From the NCBI GenBank assembly GCA_030606805.1, contig JAUWFS010000057.1:1-16071 (forward strand): a stretch of DNA of 16,071 nucleotides. Direction: 5' to 3'. The DNA comes from B13-G4 sp030606805 (GTDB taxonomy: Bacteria > Desulfobacterota > Desulfobacteria > Desulfobacterales > ETH-SRB1). How positions within the stretch are numbered: the first letter of the stretch is position 1; every line of letters begins with the position of its first letter. The translations under genes were made by a program, and so were the position numbers. The notes beneath the pieces were generated by a model. It saw only the letters and a list, made by a program, of their open reading frames with translations, did not search any database and was not told the origin of the DNA. Below are positions 6,855 to 13,016 of this stretch, one piece after another.

Positions 6855-7684
6855 TGGAAAAGATTGGTATAGCTTTAGGCGCTGGTGGCGCCAGAGGATT
6901 GGCTCATATTTTGATGCTGGAAACCTTAGACGAGCTGGGACTTAAGCCGGCCTACGTCAGTGGTACCAGCGTTGGTGCAATTGCAGGTGTGCTTTACTGT
7001 TCGGGTATGACAGGCAAAGAATTGCGGGAATCATTTAGTGAGCTAACAGTTTCAGAGCGCAATGGTTTAAAAAATATCTTTAACTTTAAATGGCTCGATT
7101 TCATTGCGCCGCAGTTTGAGCGGACTGGTTTACTAAAGACTGAAAATTTTATCAAATTTTTGTTTAAATTAATTACTGCACGAACCTTTGAGGAGCTTGA
7201 TATTCCTTTGTTCGTTGTAACGTCAAATTTTTGGACACGTGAAGAGGTGGTCTTTAAAAGCGGTGACCTGGTTTCCGCTATACAGGCCAGTATATCTTTG
7301 CCCGGAATCTTTGCACCGGTATTGATAGATGGCAAGATCTTAATAGATGGCGGAGCTGTAAATCCCGTGCCTTTTGATATATTACCAAACGATTGTGATC
7401 TAACGATTGCGATTGATGTTATTGGGCACAGGACAGCAGGCCCGGACCTTATGCCTTCCCTGACGGAGGCTGTTTTTAACACTTTTCAAATAATGGAGAA
7501 AAGTATAACCAGGCAGAAACTGCGTGTCGTCTGTCCTGATATCTATATAGAGCCTTATATCTCGGATGTTCGTGTTCTGGAATTTCACAAGGCAGAGCAT
7601 GTATTCAGGCAGGCGCAACCTGCCAAAGACCAATTGAAACGTGAGCTTGAGAAGAGGCTGAATAAAATCGACGCAGCAACTTAA
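6854..7684 (+). CDS. Patatin-like phospholipase (RssA-type)
   Basis: The gene encodes a predicted cytoplasmic lipid acyl hydrolase of the patatin family, 276 aa. The oxyanion-hole loop GAGGARG is at residues 9-15, the nucleophile S39 lies in GTSVG (37-41), and D165 in DGG (165-167) completes the Ser-Asp dyad. There is no signal peptide or membrane segment, and the C-terminal 60 residues are charged and helical. It overlaps the trpA stop by one base, so it is the last gene of the gntR-trpBA transcript and translationally coupled to it. Nothing in the sequence explains a link to tryptophan synthesis; the substrate cannot be inferred. The downstream flank has no strong terminator. Confidence 0.93.
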   Translation: MEKIGIALGAGGARGLAHILMLETLDELGLKPAYVSGTSVGAIAGVLYCSGMTGKELRESFSELTVSERNGLKNIFNFKWLDFIAPQFERTGLLKTENFIKFLFKLITARTFEELDIPLFVVTSNFWTREEVVFKSGDLVSAIQASISLPGIFAPVLIDGKILIDGGAVNPVPFDILPNDCDLTIAIDVIGHRTAGPDLMPSLTEAVFNTFQIMEKSITRQKLRVVCPDIYIEPYISDVRVLEFHKAEHVFRQAQPAKDQLKRELEKRLNKIDAAT

Positions 7685-7750
7685 GGGAGAATGGAAACGT
7701 CAAAGTAGATTCCAACTTACTCAATTAGAAGTATTTTCAATAAGCCTAAA

Positions 7751-7922
7751 TGCGAAATCCGAATGTCGAAATCCGAAACAATATTAAAATCCGAATATCA
7801 AATAACCAAAACTTTACTACGCTCCAGCGTGGTTGCGCGATATTTATCAGGGTCATCGAAAATATCATTTGTTTTGAATTTAGGATTTGTAACATTCGTA
7901 TTTGTTTCGAATTTCAAATTTA
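7751..7922. repeat. Imperfect inverted-repeat element, decayed
   Basis: The left part (about 7751-7800, rich in CGAAATCCGAA) and the right part (about 7861-7922, ending TTTGTTTCGAATTTC) are imperfect reverse complements, for example CGAAATCCGAAACAA against TTGTTTCGAATTTCA. Between them lies a small hairpin-prone centre with ACGCTCCAGCGT. The 326-base gap between the patatin gene and the next gene holds little else. The reading frame through the repeat is open by chance and is not counted as coding. It is probably an old MITE or intergenic palindromic repeat. Confidence 0.5.
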
Positions 7923-8010
7923 CAAAAAACAGATTAATCAGGAAAATTTGCTATTTCAAGAGTTTTTCTACGAAAATGACGTAGCCCTGCCTAATGGAGG
8001 GGGAATTACT

Positions 8011-8487
8011 TTGCCAGTATCAAAATTTATACAAGAAAAGCTCCCTGTGCTTTTGAGAAGATATGAAATTTCATACTGTAAAGAAGCTGATTGTATTGAA
8101 TATTTTATTACTGACAAAAAAACACACGAACAAATTTCGTATGCCCTGGTATTGTCTTTAAACAAATTTTCCAAACAAATTAATGTGGGAAGGTTTTGTC
8201 CTGAACTGTATAAAGAGCCTCATTGCAAATATCTTTCGGCAGCTTGTTTTTATCTGTTAATACATCATTTCGCAAAAATTTATCATCTATCTGAAGGATA
8301 TGGTATTTATCTTGAGACAAAGCCTGCAACCTATAAAAAGTTCTTTTCAATGCTCAAAGATTTTAACTTAAAAGTAAAAAGAATTATACTTTGTAATACT
8401 GCCGAGGTTTGTGATGTATATCATCAAGATAATATTGATACTTCGATGGTTGTGAAGGTGGATAGGTTGAAGGTGGAAGGCGTTTAA
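8011..8487 (+). CDS. Hypothetical protein, 158 aa, TTG start
   Basis: The frame is open from 7750, but its first 87 codons run through a decayed repeat and read as low-complexity N, I, F and K. A clear ribosome site (GGAGGGGG, 7996-8003) followed seven bases later by TTG at 8011 marks the real start, giving MPVSKFIQEKLPVLL. The protein is soluble-looking and mixed alpha/beta. Around residues 77-115 it reads LSAACFYLLIHHFAKIYHLSEG then YGIYLETKPATYKKFF, which loosely recalls small acetyltransferase-like folds, but I would not assign one. It converges on trpF, and the two stop codons overlap (TTTAA). It sits where the two halves of the trp cluster meet. Confidence 0.65.
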   Translation: MPVSKFIQEKLPVLLRRYEISYCKEADCIEYFITDKKTHEQISYALVLSLNKFSKQINVGRFCPELYKEPHCKYLSAACFYLLIHHFAKIYHLSEGYGIYLETKPATYKKFFSMLKDFNLKVKRIILCNTAEVCDVYHQDNIDTSMVVKVDRLKVEGV

Positions 8488-9146
8488 AATATTTTCCTAA
8501 AGTTTTTCTTTAGTTCACACATGGAAACTGCTTTCAGAAAGGACTTTACTTTGCCAAGGTCTTTTTGGCCCGGGGCGGACTCTACGCCTGAACTGACGTC
8601 CACAGCATCCGGCATACTGACCGATACAGCATGAGAAATATTTTCGGGCGCCAGACCGCCGGCCAGGATCAGGGGATATTTACAGCCAAAGCTTTTAACT
8701 TTTTCCCAGTCCCATTCTATTGCATTGCCTCCCGGCAGAACTCCCCTGCCGCATTCCACCAGAAATGCGGATGCTTCGTAATTTTCCGCTTCTTCAATAG
8801 TCGGCTTTCCTTCTGCAAACAAAGCCTTTATTACAAGAAGATTTTCTTTTTGAAGTCTGCTGACAAGCTCAGGGGATTCCCGGCCATGCAACTGGACGGC
8901 GTTAAGACGACAGAATTCAACCTTATGCATTATATTCGAAAAACTCTCATTAACAAATACTCCTACGGTTTTTACTTCTGAAGGCAAGGCCATAGAAATT
9001 TCTTTTGCCTGAATTTCAGACAAATGCCTTGGACTTTTTGGGAAGAAAACACAGCCGATTGCATTTGTCCCGAGATCAGCACATGCTATAGCTTCCTCAA
9101 CACTGGTCAGGCCACACACCTTAACCTGGGGATAGTTATTATTCAT
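8484..9146 (-). CDS. trpF: Phosphoribosylanthranilate isomerase
   Basis: TrpF isomerises N-(5'-phosphoribosyl)anthranilate to the ribulose form, the third step of tryptophan synthesis. The 220-aa barrel has KVCGLT with the catalytic base C11, FFPKSPRHLS (34-43), VGVFVN (61-66), VQLHG (84-88), LAGGL (161-165) and DVSSGVE (183-189). The catalytic acid, normally the Asp of an LLD motif on strand 6, is replaced by Glu: LVECGRGVLPGGN with E131. That variant may be shared by related anaerobes, but this needs an alignment. The start overlaps the trpC stop by 8 bases, so translation is coupled. The C-terminal tail (KKNFRKIF) is slightly long. Confidence 0.94.
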   Translation of the reverse strand: MNNNYPQVKVCGLTSVEEAIACADLGTNAIGCVFFPKSPRHLSEIQAKEISMALPSEVKTVGVFVNESFSNIMHKVEFCRLNAVQLHGRESPELVSRLQKENLLVIKALFAEGKPTIEEAENYEASAFLVECGRGVLPGGNAIEWDWEKVKSFGCKYPLILAGGLAPENISHAVSVSMPDAVDVSSGVESAPGQKDLGKVKSFLKAVSMCELKKNFRKIF

Positions 9147-9945
9147 TTAACCCATCCAACCCCTTTAGAGACCTTAGAAAGGCCTGGCAGTTTTCAGCTC
9201 TCACAAGACTTTCTCCGACAAGAAAATTCCATATACCTGCCTGCTGATTTTTAACAATATCATCTTTGTTTTGTATTCCACTGGCGGCAACAGCTATTTG
9301 ATATGGCTCAAGAAGCGATACCAGTCTGATAGCTGTATCAATATCGGTTTCAAAAGAACTTAAGTTCCGATTGTTAATCCCGATCAGCCTGGCCTTTGCC
9401 CATGTTGCTGCTTCAAGATCTTTTTCTGAGTGTATTTCCACAAGAGCATCAAGTTTGAGTTCGTTGCAAAGCTTTAGATAATTATGTAATTGTTCCTGCG
9501 AAAGAATACGGGCTATAAGAAGCACTGCATCTGCTCCAATGGCTGAAGATTCATATATCTGATATGAAGAGATTAAAAAATCTTTTCGAAGCACAGGCAG
9601 AGTTGATGCGTTACGAGCTTTTTTCAGGTCATCTAAACTGCCTTTAAAATAAGGCTGATCCGTAAGCACGGATATAGCGGCCGCTCCTCCCTTTTCATAT
9701 TCCTGAGCATATGCTGCCGGATTCAGGTTTAGACAAATGTCGCCCTTAGAGGGAGATGCACGTTTGATTTCCGCAATGATATTAACTCCGGAAAGACCTG
9801 GTTTCTCAAGTTTTTTAATAAACGGCCGTCTTTTAATAGATGTAAAAGCGTCCTTGCACAGTTGACTCTCCGGAATAAGTTTTTTTGCCTCTGCAATTTC
9901 TTCTTTTTTATGTTTAACTATTGCTTCTAAAAAGTCTTTTCCCAT
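9139..9945 (-). CDS. trpC: Indole-3-glycerol phosphate synthase
   Basis: TrpC closes the indole ring with loss of CO2 and water, the fourth step of the pathway. The 268-aa barrel shows all active-site blocks: IAEIKRASPSKG (57-68) with E59 and K61, SVLTD with YFKGS (92-103), LRKDF with K121, VEIH with E170, GINNRNL (189-195), ASGI (221-224) and FLVGESLVR (241-249). It is a stand-alone enzyme, not fused to TrpF as in enterobacteria. It begins directly after the trpD stop with no spacer; its ribosome site (CAGGAAAA) lies inside trpD. It sits between trpD and trpF in one minus-strand operon. Confidence 0.96.
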   Translation of the reverse strand: MGKDFLEAIVKHKKEEIAEAKKLIPESQLCKDAFTSIKRRPFIKKLEKPGLSGVNIIAEIKRASPSKGDICLNLNPAAYAQEYEKGGAAAISVLTDQPYFKGSLDDLKKARNASTLPVLRKDFLISSYQIYESSAIGADAVLLIARILSQEQLHNYLKLCNELKLDALVEIHSEKDLEAATWAKARLIGINNRNLSSFETDIDTAIRLVSLLEPYQIAVAASGIQNKDDIVKNQQAGIWNFLVGESLVRAENCQAFLRSLKGLDGLNE

Positions 9946-10962
9946 TTATCCATTTTCCTGTGTAAAACGAACGAGTTCTTCTATTTTTTCAAGAGCAGCT
10001 CCTTTGTCAATGGAATTTTCAGCAAGCTTTATTCCTTCCTGGAAATCTTTTGCTTTTCCCGCTGCAACAAGTGCTGCGGAAGCATTTATCAATATTACAT
10101 TGCGTTTTGGACCTTTTTCTCCTTCAAGAATTTTTCTGGTTATTTTAGCATTAGTCTCAGGATCTCCTCCTTCCAGATCCTTTGGATTTGCTTTTTTTTC
10201 AAAAAATTGTTCAGGGGTTATATCGTAAGTGTTTACCAGATTATCTTTGAGTTCGGATATACGTGTTGGAGCGCAGACTGAAATTTCGTCAAGCCCGTCG
10301 TGTCCATGTACGACAAATGCGCATTTTGTACCAAGCATTCGCAAGGCATAAGCAAACATTTCAGTCAACTGGGGTGCATAGACTCCAAGAAGCTGACAAT
10401 TTGCTGCAGCGGGATTTGTCAGGGGACCCAGCATGTTGAAAATACTGCGAATCCCAACTTCTTTTCTTGCTTTGGCAGCATATCTCATTGCTCCATGATA
10501 AAGCGGTGCGTATAAAAAGCCAATGCCGATTTCCTGAATAGCTTCTTCCACTATTTCCGGGTTTGTATCCAGTTTTACTCCCAGGACTTCCAGAAGATCA
10601 GCGCTTCCGCATTGGCTTGAAACAGAGCGATTCCCGTGTTTTGCTACAGTTACACCGCAACCTGCAACAACAAAAGCAGTTGTGGTTGAAATATTAAATG
10701 TTTGAGCAGCGTCTCCACCGGTTCCGCATGTGTCCACCACATTGGGGGCTGAGACCTGAATGCGCAGAGCTTTTCTGCGCATGGCTCGGGCCGCTCCGGC
10801 CAGTTCTTCAAAGGTTTCGCCTTTTGTGGATAGAGCGGCCATAAACGCACCAATCTGGGCGTCAGTAACGTTACCTGAAAAGATTTCAGTGATCATTTGA
10901 GACATTTCAGTTTCGCTCAAATCATTTTTGTTAACAATTTTTTGAAGATTTTCCCGAAACAT
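9946..10962 (-). CDS. trpD: Anthranilate phosphoribosyltransferase
   Basis: TrpD transfers phosphoribose from PRPP to anthranilate, the second step of the pathway. The 338-aa protein has the PRPP loop CGTGGD (79-84), KHGNRSVSSQCGSAD (108-122), the FNMLGPLTNP block (175-184) and the metal-binding pair D225 and E226 in GLDEIS. The length is normal and there is no fused TrpG glutaminase domain. A strong AAGGAG precedes the ATG. It is the first gene of the minus-strand trpDCF operon. No trpE or trpG lies upstream; the region there leads into a toxin-antitoxin pair on the other strand. Confidence 0.96.
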   Translation of the reverse strand: MFRENLQKIVNKNDLSETEMSQMITEIFSGNVTDAQIGAFMAALSTKGETFEELAGAARAMRRKALRIQVSAPNVVDTCGTGGDAAQTFNISTTTAFVVAGCGVTVAKHGNRSVSSQCGSADLLEVLGVKLDTNPEIVEEAIQEIGIGFLYAPLYHGAMRYAAKARKEVGIRSIFNMLGPLTNPAAANCQLLGVYAPQLTEMFAYALRMLGTKCAFVVHGHDGLDEISVCAPTRISELKDNLVNTYDITPEQFFEKKANPKDLEGGDPETNAKITRKILEGEKGPKRNVILINASAALVAAGKAKDFQEGIKLAENSIDKGAALEKIEELVRFTQENG

Positions 10963-11008
10963 GATGGTTATTCTCCTTTTTTTGCAATGGCTCAGCTTTA
11001 AAATAAAT

Positions 11009-11037
11009 AGAATACCTTAACTTAAGCTCACTTGCAA
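11009..11037 (-). promoter_or_regulatory. Candidate promoter of trpDCF
   Basis: On the minus strand TTGCAA, a 17-base spacer and TATTCT lie about 46 bases before the trpD start codon. Each box matches four of six consensus bases at ideal spacing. It is the best promoter in the 300-base gap upstream of trpD. Confidence 0.45.
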
Positions 11038-11038
11038 C

Positions 11039-11067
11039 CTGAATTCACCATATATGAATTAATTCAG
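11039..11067. promoter_or_regulatory. Inverted repeat next to trpD promoter, possible operator
   Basis: Perfect 7-base arms CTGAATT (11039-11045) and AATTCAG (11061-11067) surround a 15-base AT-rich centre that itself contains a further TGAATT. The site starts two bases upstream of the -35 box of the candidate trpD promoter, a place where a regulator or activator would bind. The binding protein is unknown. Confidence 0.35.
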
Positions 11068-11137
11068 CGATCCTCATTCTGCATACTCGAAAAAACAAAA
11101 TCTTGTACAATCGTCTAAAATCGGCCATTTCCATTCA

Positions 11138-11175
11138 GGAAAACCATGGCTTGGGAAATCTTCATAAAAACAAAG
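11138..11175. repeat. Decayed dispersed repeat, copy A
   Basis: This stretch (GGAAAACCATGGC, then CATAAAAACAAAG) matches 12856-12896 upstream of the AAA ATPase gene, with a different 12- versus 15-base middle. Both copies lie shortly before a plus-strand accessory gene's promoter. It is non-coding and probably the worn end of a repeat or of a lost gene. Confidence 0.45.
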
Positions 11176-11216
11176 CAAGCTTCGGGGAATTAGACCCAAA
11201 AGAGATTAAAATGTTC

Positions 11217-11245
11217 TTGACACATAATTTAATTATAGCTACTAT
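11217..11245 (+). promoter_or_regulatory. Promoter of the phd-vapC module
   Basis: A perfect TTGACA (11217-11222), a 17-base spacer and TACTAT (11240-11245) lie about 40 bases before the antitoxin start. The -10 box overlaps the repeat described for 11236-11261. Confidence 0.65.
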
Positions 11246-11261
11246 AGCAACAAAGTAGCTA
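11236..11261. promoter_or_regulatory. Likely autoregulatory operator of the toxin-antitoxin pair
   Basis: The palindrome TAGCTA occurs twice, at 11236-11241 and 11256-11261, exactly 20 bases apart (about two helical turns). It can also be read as the inverted pair TAGCTAC/GTAGCTA. The first copy overlaps the -10 box. Phd/YefM antitoxins typically repress their own promoters at paired short palindromes, so this is the natural operator. Confidence 0.5.
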
Positions 11262-11283
11262 CAAATATGTGGAGGTGAACGCT

Positions 11284-11562
11284 ATGAAAACAGCAGGGAT
11301 AAAAGAACTTAAGAACCGGTTGAGTTCTTACCTCACCCTTGTTAAAAAAGGTGAAGAGGTTCTGATTACCGATAGGGGTAAGCCGATTGCGCGTATAATT
11401 TCCGAAGATACCCAAAAGACCTCCTTGAGACGAGTGCTTCAGCCTCTGATAATGGAAGGCTTGGTAAATTTACCTACAGACCGGATTGATAGAGACATCC
11501 CCAGCCCTGTCGAACTTCCGGGAAAACAGGTCTCAGAAATGATCAGTGAGGATCGGCGATGA
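11284..11562 (+). CDS. Phd/YefM-type antitoxin
   Basis: The 92-aa product begins MKTAGIKELKNRLSSYLTLV and continues KKGEEVLITDRGKPIARI, the classic Phd/YefM DNA-binding and dimerisation domain (residues 1-45). A disordered C-terminal part (about 50-92, rich in Pro, Asp and Glu) would wrap the toxin. It would neutralise the PIN toxin encoded next and repress the shared promoter. The ATG at 11284 follows GGAGGTGA at ideal spacing; an in-frame GTG at 11269 overlaps that ribosome site and is rejected. The stop overlaps the toxin start (ATGA), so the two are translationally coupled. Confidence 0.93.
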   Translation: MKTAGIKELKNRLSSYLTLVKKGEEVLITDRGKPIARIISEDTQKTSLRRVLQPLIMEGLVNLPTDRIDRDIPSPVELPGKQVSEMISEDRR

Positions 11563-11987
11563 TTCTCTATCTTGACACAAGCGCTATAGTTAAGAAATAT
11601 TTCAAAGAACAAGGTTCCATAGAGGTAATACGTTTGTGGAAAAGAACAAGCTCAATTGTAACTTCCACTGTAGCCTATGCGGAAACATTGGCCGCCATCC
11701 ATAGAAAAAAAAGGGAAACGGCTGATATTGATCAATCCATTTTCAAGGCAATTCGCATAGCGTTTGAAAAGGACTGGGAAAGCTTCATTCGTGTTGATGT
11801 AACAAGCGCTCTCAACAAAACCATTAAAAGAGTGACAGCCGCACATCCACTTAAGGGATTTGATGCCATCCATCTCGCCTCGGCATTAATTGTGCAACAA
11901 AGAATTGACGAAGAATTTGTTTTTGCATGTTACGACAAAAGCCTGAACGAATCAGCCGGAAAAGAGGGTCTGATAACGTTGCCATAA
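11559..11987 (+). CDS. vapC: VapC-like PIN-domain ribonuclease toxin
   Basis: The 142-aa PIN domain carries the full acidic set: D6 (LYLDTSAIVKKY), E42 (AYAETLAAI), D102 (KGFDAIHLASAL) and D126 (ACYDKSLNESAGKEGL). These would bind Mg2+ or Mn2+ and cleave RNA, typically a tRNA or rRNA site, when freed from the antitoxin. Length and motif spacing are normal, so it looks functional. It overlaps the antitoxin by four bases. Its stop codon lies at the very edge of a 33-base sequence that recurs at 15375, so a rearrangement boundary touches its 3' end without damaging the protein. Confidence 0.93.
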   Translation: MILYLDTSAIVKKYFKEQGSIEVIRLWKRTSSIVTSTVAYAETLAAIHRKKRETADIDQSIFKAIRIAFEKDWESFIRVDVTSALNKTIKRVTAAHPLKGFDAIHLASALIVQQRIDEEFVFACYDKSLNESAGKEGLITLP

Positions 11988-12016
11988 GTGCCCTAATCAA
12001 GACGCGGCCTCAATTA
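11984..12016. repeat. 33-bp direct repeat, copy 1
   Basis: It is identical at 31 of 33 positions to 15375-15407, in the same orientation; core CTAATCAAGACGCGGCC. It starts in the vapC stop codon and ends where the reading frame of the fic remnant is cut off. It looks like the end of a vanished mobile element or a recombination scar. Confidence 0.7.
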
Positions 12017-12713
12017 CTGCTGCCGTTTCCGTCCCGAAAGGGATGCAGCCAGGTCAGCCGGTGATGACTTGCCGCTATTGCGATTAAACGTTCGTCACCA
12101 TGAAATTGATCCGGGGTATAGCTTTGGGCAAAGGTTTTGAGCAATGCCGGCAAATCCTGATAGTCCGGCCCATGAAGTGACCGGCCATCCACGGAGACAT
12201 TGACGTCTCGGATTTGGCCCGGATTGACCGGTGCCCTGGAAAACCCTTTGGGGGTGTGGGTGTACAGATGTTTTTCCGGTAAGTTGGCATAGAACGCTGC
12301 ATGAATTTCAGACAGAAACTGTTGGCCGCAGATGTTGAGATTTTGCTGCGCATTCACAAGTTCCATAAACCGCCTTTCAGTTTCTACATGGGCGGCACAC
12401 AGTTCCTGCGCATATTTTTTTCCGGGTCTTTAGAAAATTTCTTTTGTAAGGCCATGCTGATATCCGGGATAGTTGTTTTATGGCCTTCAATAAGATTGCT
12501 GTAATAGCTGTTTATGAGTCGGAGCTGGTCACCAAGCACAATGGCGGTCTCTCCGGCCACCTTGCCCTCCAGCCCCGCGGAGGCCGCTATGATTTCCTGT
12601 GCCATATCCTTTAAGGGACCTATATTGCTATTCCCAGGTAGAAGAGGCGTTAGATAATAAGTGGGATTCTTGCTTTTTTTGGCCTGTTCATTGGCCGGTT
12701 TGCTTTTATTCAT
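12010..12713 (-). pseudogene. Fic-family protein, frameshifted and 3'-truncated
   Basis: Fic proteins transfer AMP or another group to target proteins. Codons from 12713 encode the N-terminal part, including an inhibitory-helix motif S-x-x-x-E-G (SNLIEG, residues 72-77). At a run of seven A on the coding strand (12415-12421 in plus numbering) the frame is lost and ends at 12384. Restoring one A gives an uninterrupted continuation (KYAQELCAAHVETERRF, then the frame ending at 12010). It runs to the catalytic loop HHRLTWLHPFRDGNG, where the next residue is Ser instead of Arg and the protein stops three codons later. The lost C-terminal half lies exactly beyond the 33-bp repeat at 11984-12016. 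The homopolymer shift could be a sequencing error or slippage; the truncation cannot. Confidence 0.85.
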
Positions 12714-12855
12714 AATGCACTGTTAATTAACATTAATTTTCTATTATAGCAATTAATATTTTAGCTATTTTGATAAATTTTGGCCGGTTCATTGACGTGA
12801 TAAATGAGGTAATCGGGCTGTTGCCATGTTTGCTCGCAAGTGACTGAAAGAAATG

Positions 12856-12896
12856 GGAAAACTATGGCCCGAGACAAAACCTCCATAAAAACAAAG
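12856..12896. repeat. Decayed dispersed repeat, copy B
   Basis: This is homologous to 11138-11175: GGAAAACTATGGC at the left and CATAAAAACAAAG at the right, with a longer middle. It may extend further left, since the bases before it look gene-like (AAGTGACTGAAAGAAATG) but carry no long frame. Confidence 0.45.
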
Positions 12897-12940
12897 TTGG
12901 GCGGCTCATTAATATAATTATCCGAGATAAATATCATAGT

Positions 12941-12971
12941 GTTGATAAAAATACCTTGTATTAATATCAAC
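12941..12971 (+). promoter_or_regulatory. Candidate promoter/operator of the AAA ATPase gene
   Basis: An inverted repeat GTTGATA...TATCAAC with a 17-base spacer overlaps a possible promoter (TTGATA, 17 bases, TATCAA). It lies about 45 bases before the start codon. Each box matches only four or five consensus bases. Confidence 0.35.
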
Positions 12972-13016
12972 GTCATGATAATAAACCGATATAAATAATG
13001 AGCGGAGGATTCAGCA

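Larger units (their letters stand above)
12714..13016. other. Intergenic region upstream of the AAA ATPase
   Basis: No gene is visible in these 303 bases. The stretch is AT-rich and holds the second copy of the dispersed repeat (12856-12896), a 7-base inverted repeat (12941-12947 and 12965-12971) and a candidate promoter. It separates the fic remnant, reading left, from the ATPase gene, reading right. Confidence 0.5.

Noticed and set aside
6994..7482. Long minus-strand frame of 162 codons inside the patatin gene
   Set aside because: It is the antisense of a gene with clear catalytic motifs; no ribosome site or homology.
7750..8010. N-terminal extension of the 158-aa protein from the ATG at 7750
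   Set aside because: The extension is translated from a decayed inverted repeat, has odd composition, and a far better ribosome site precedes TTG at 8011.
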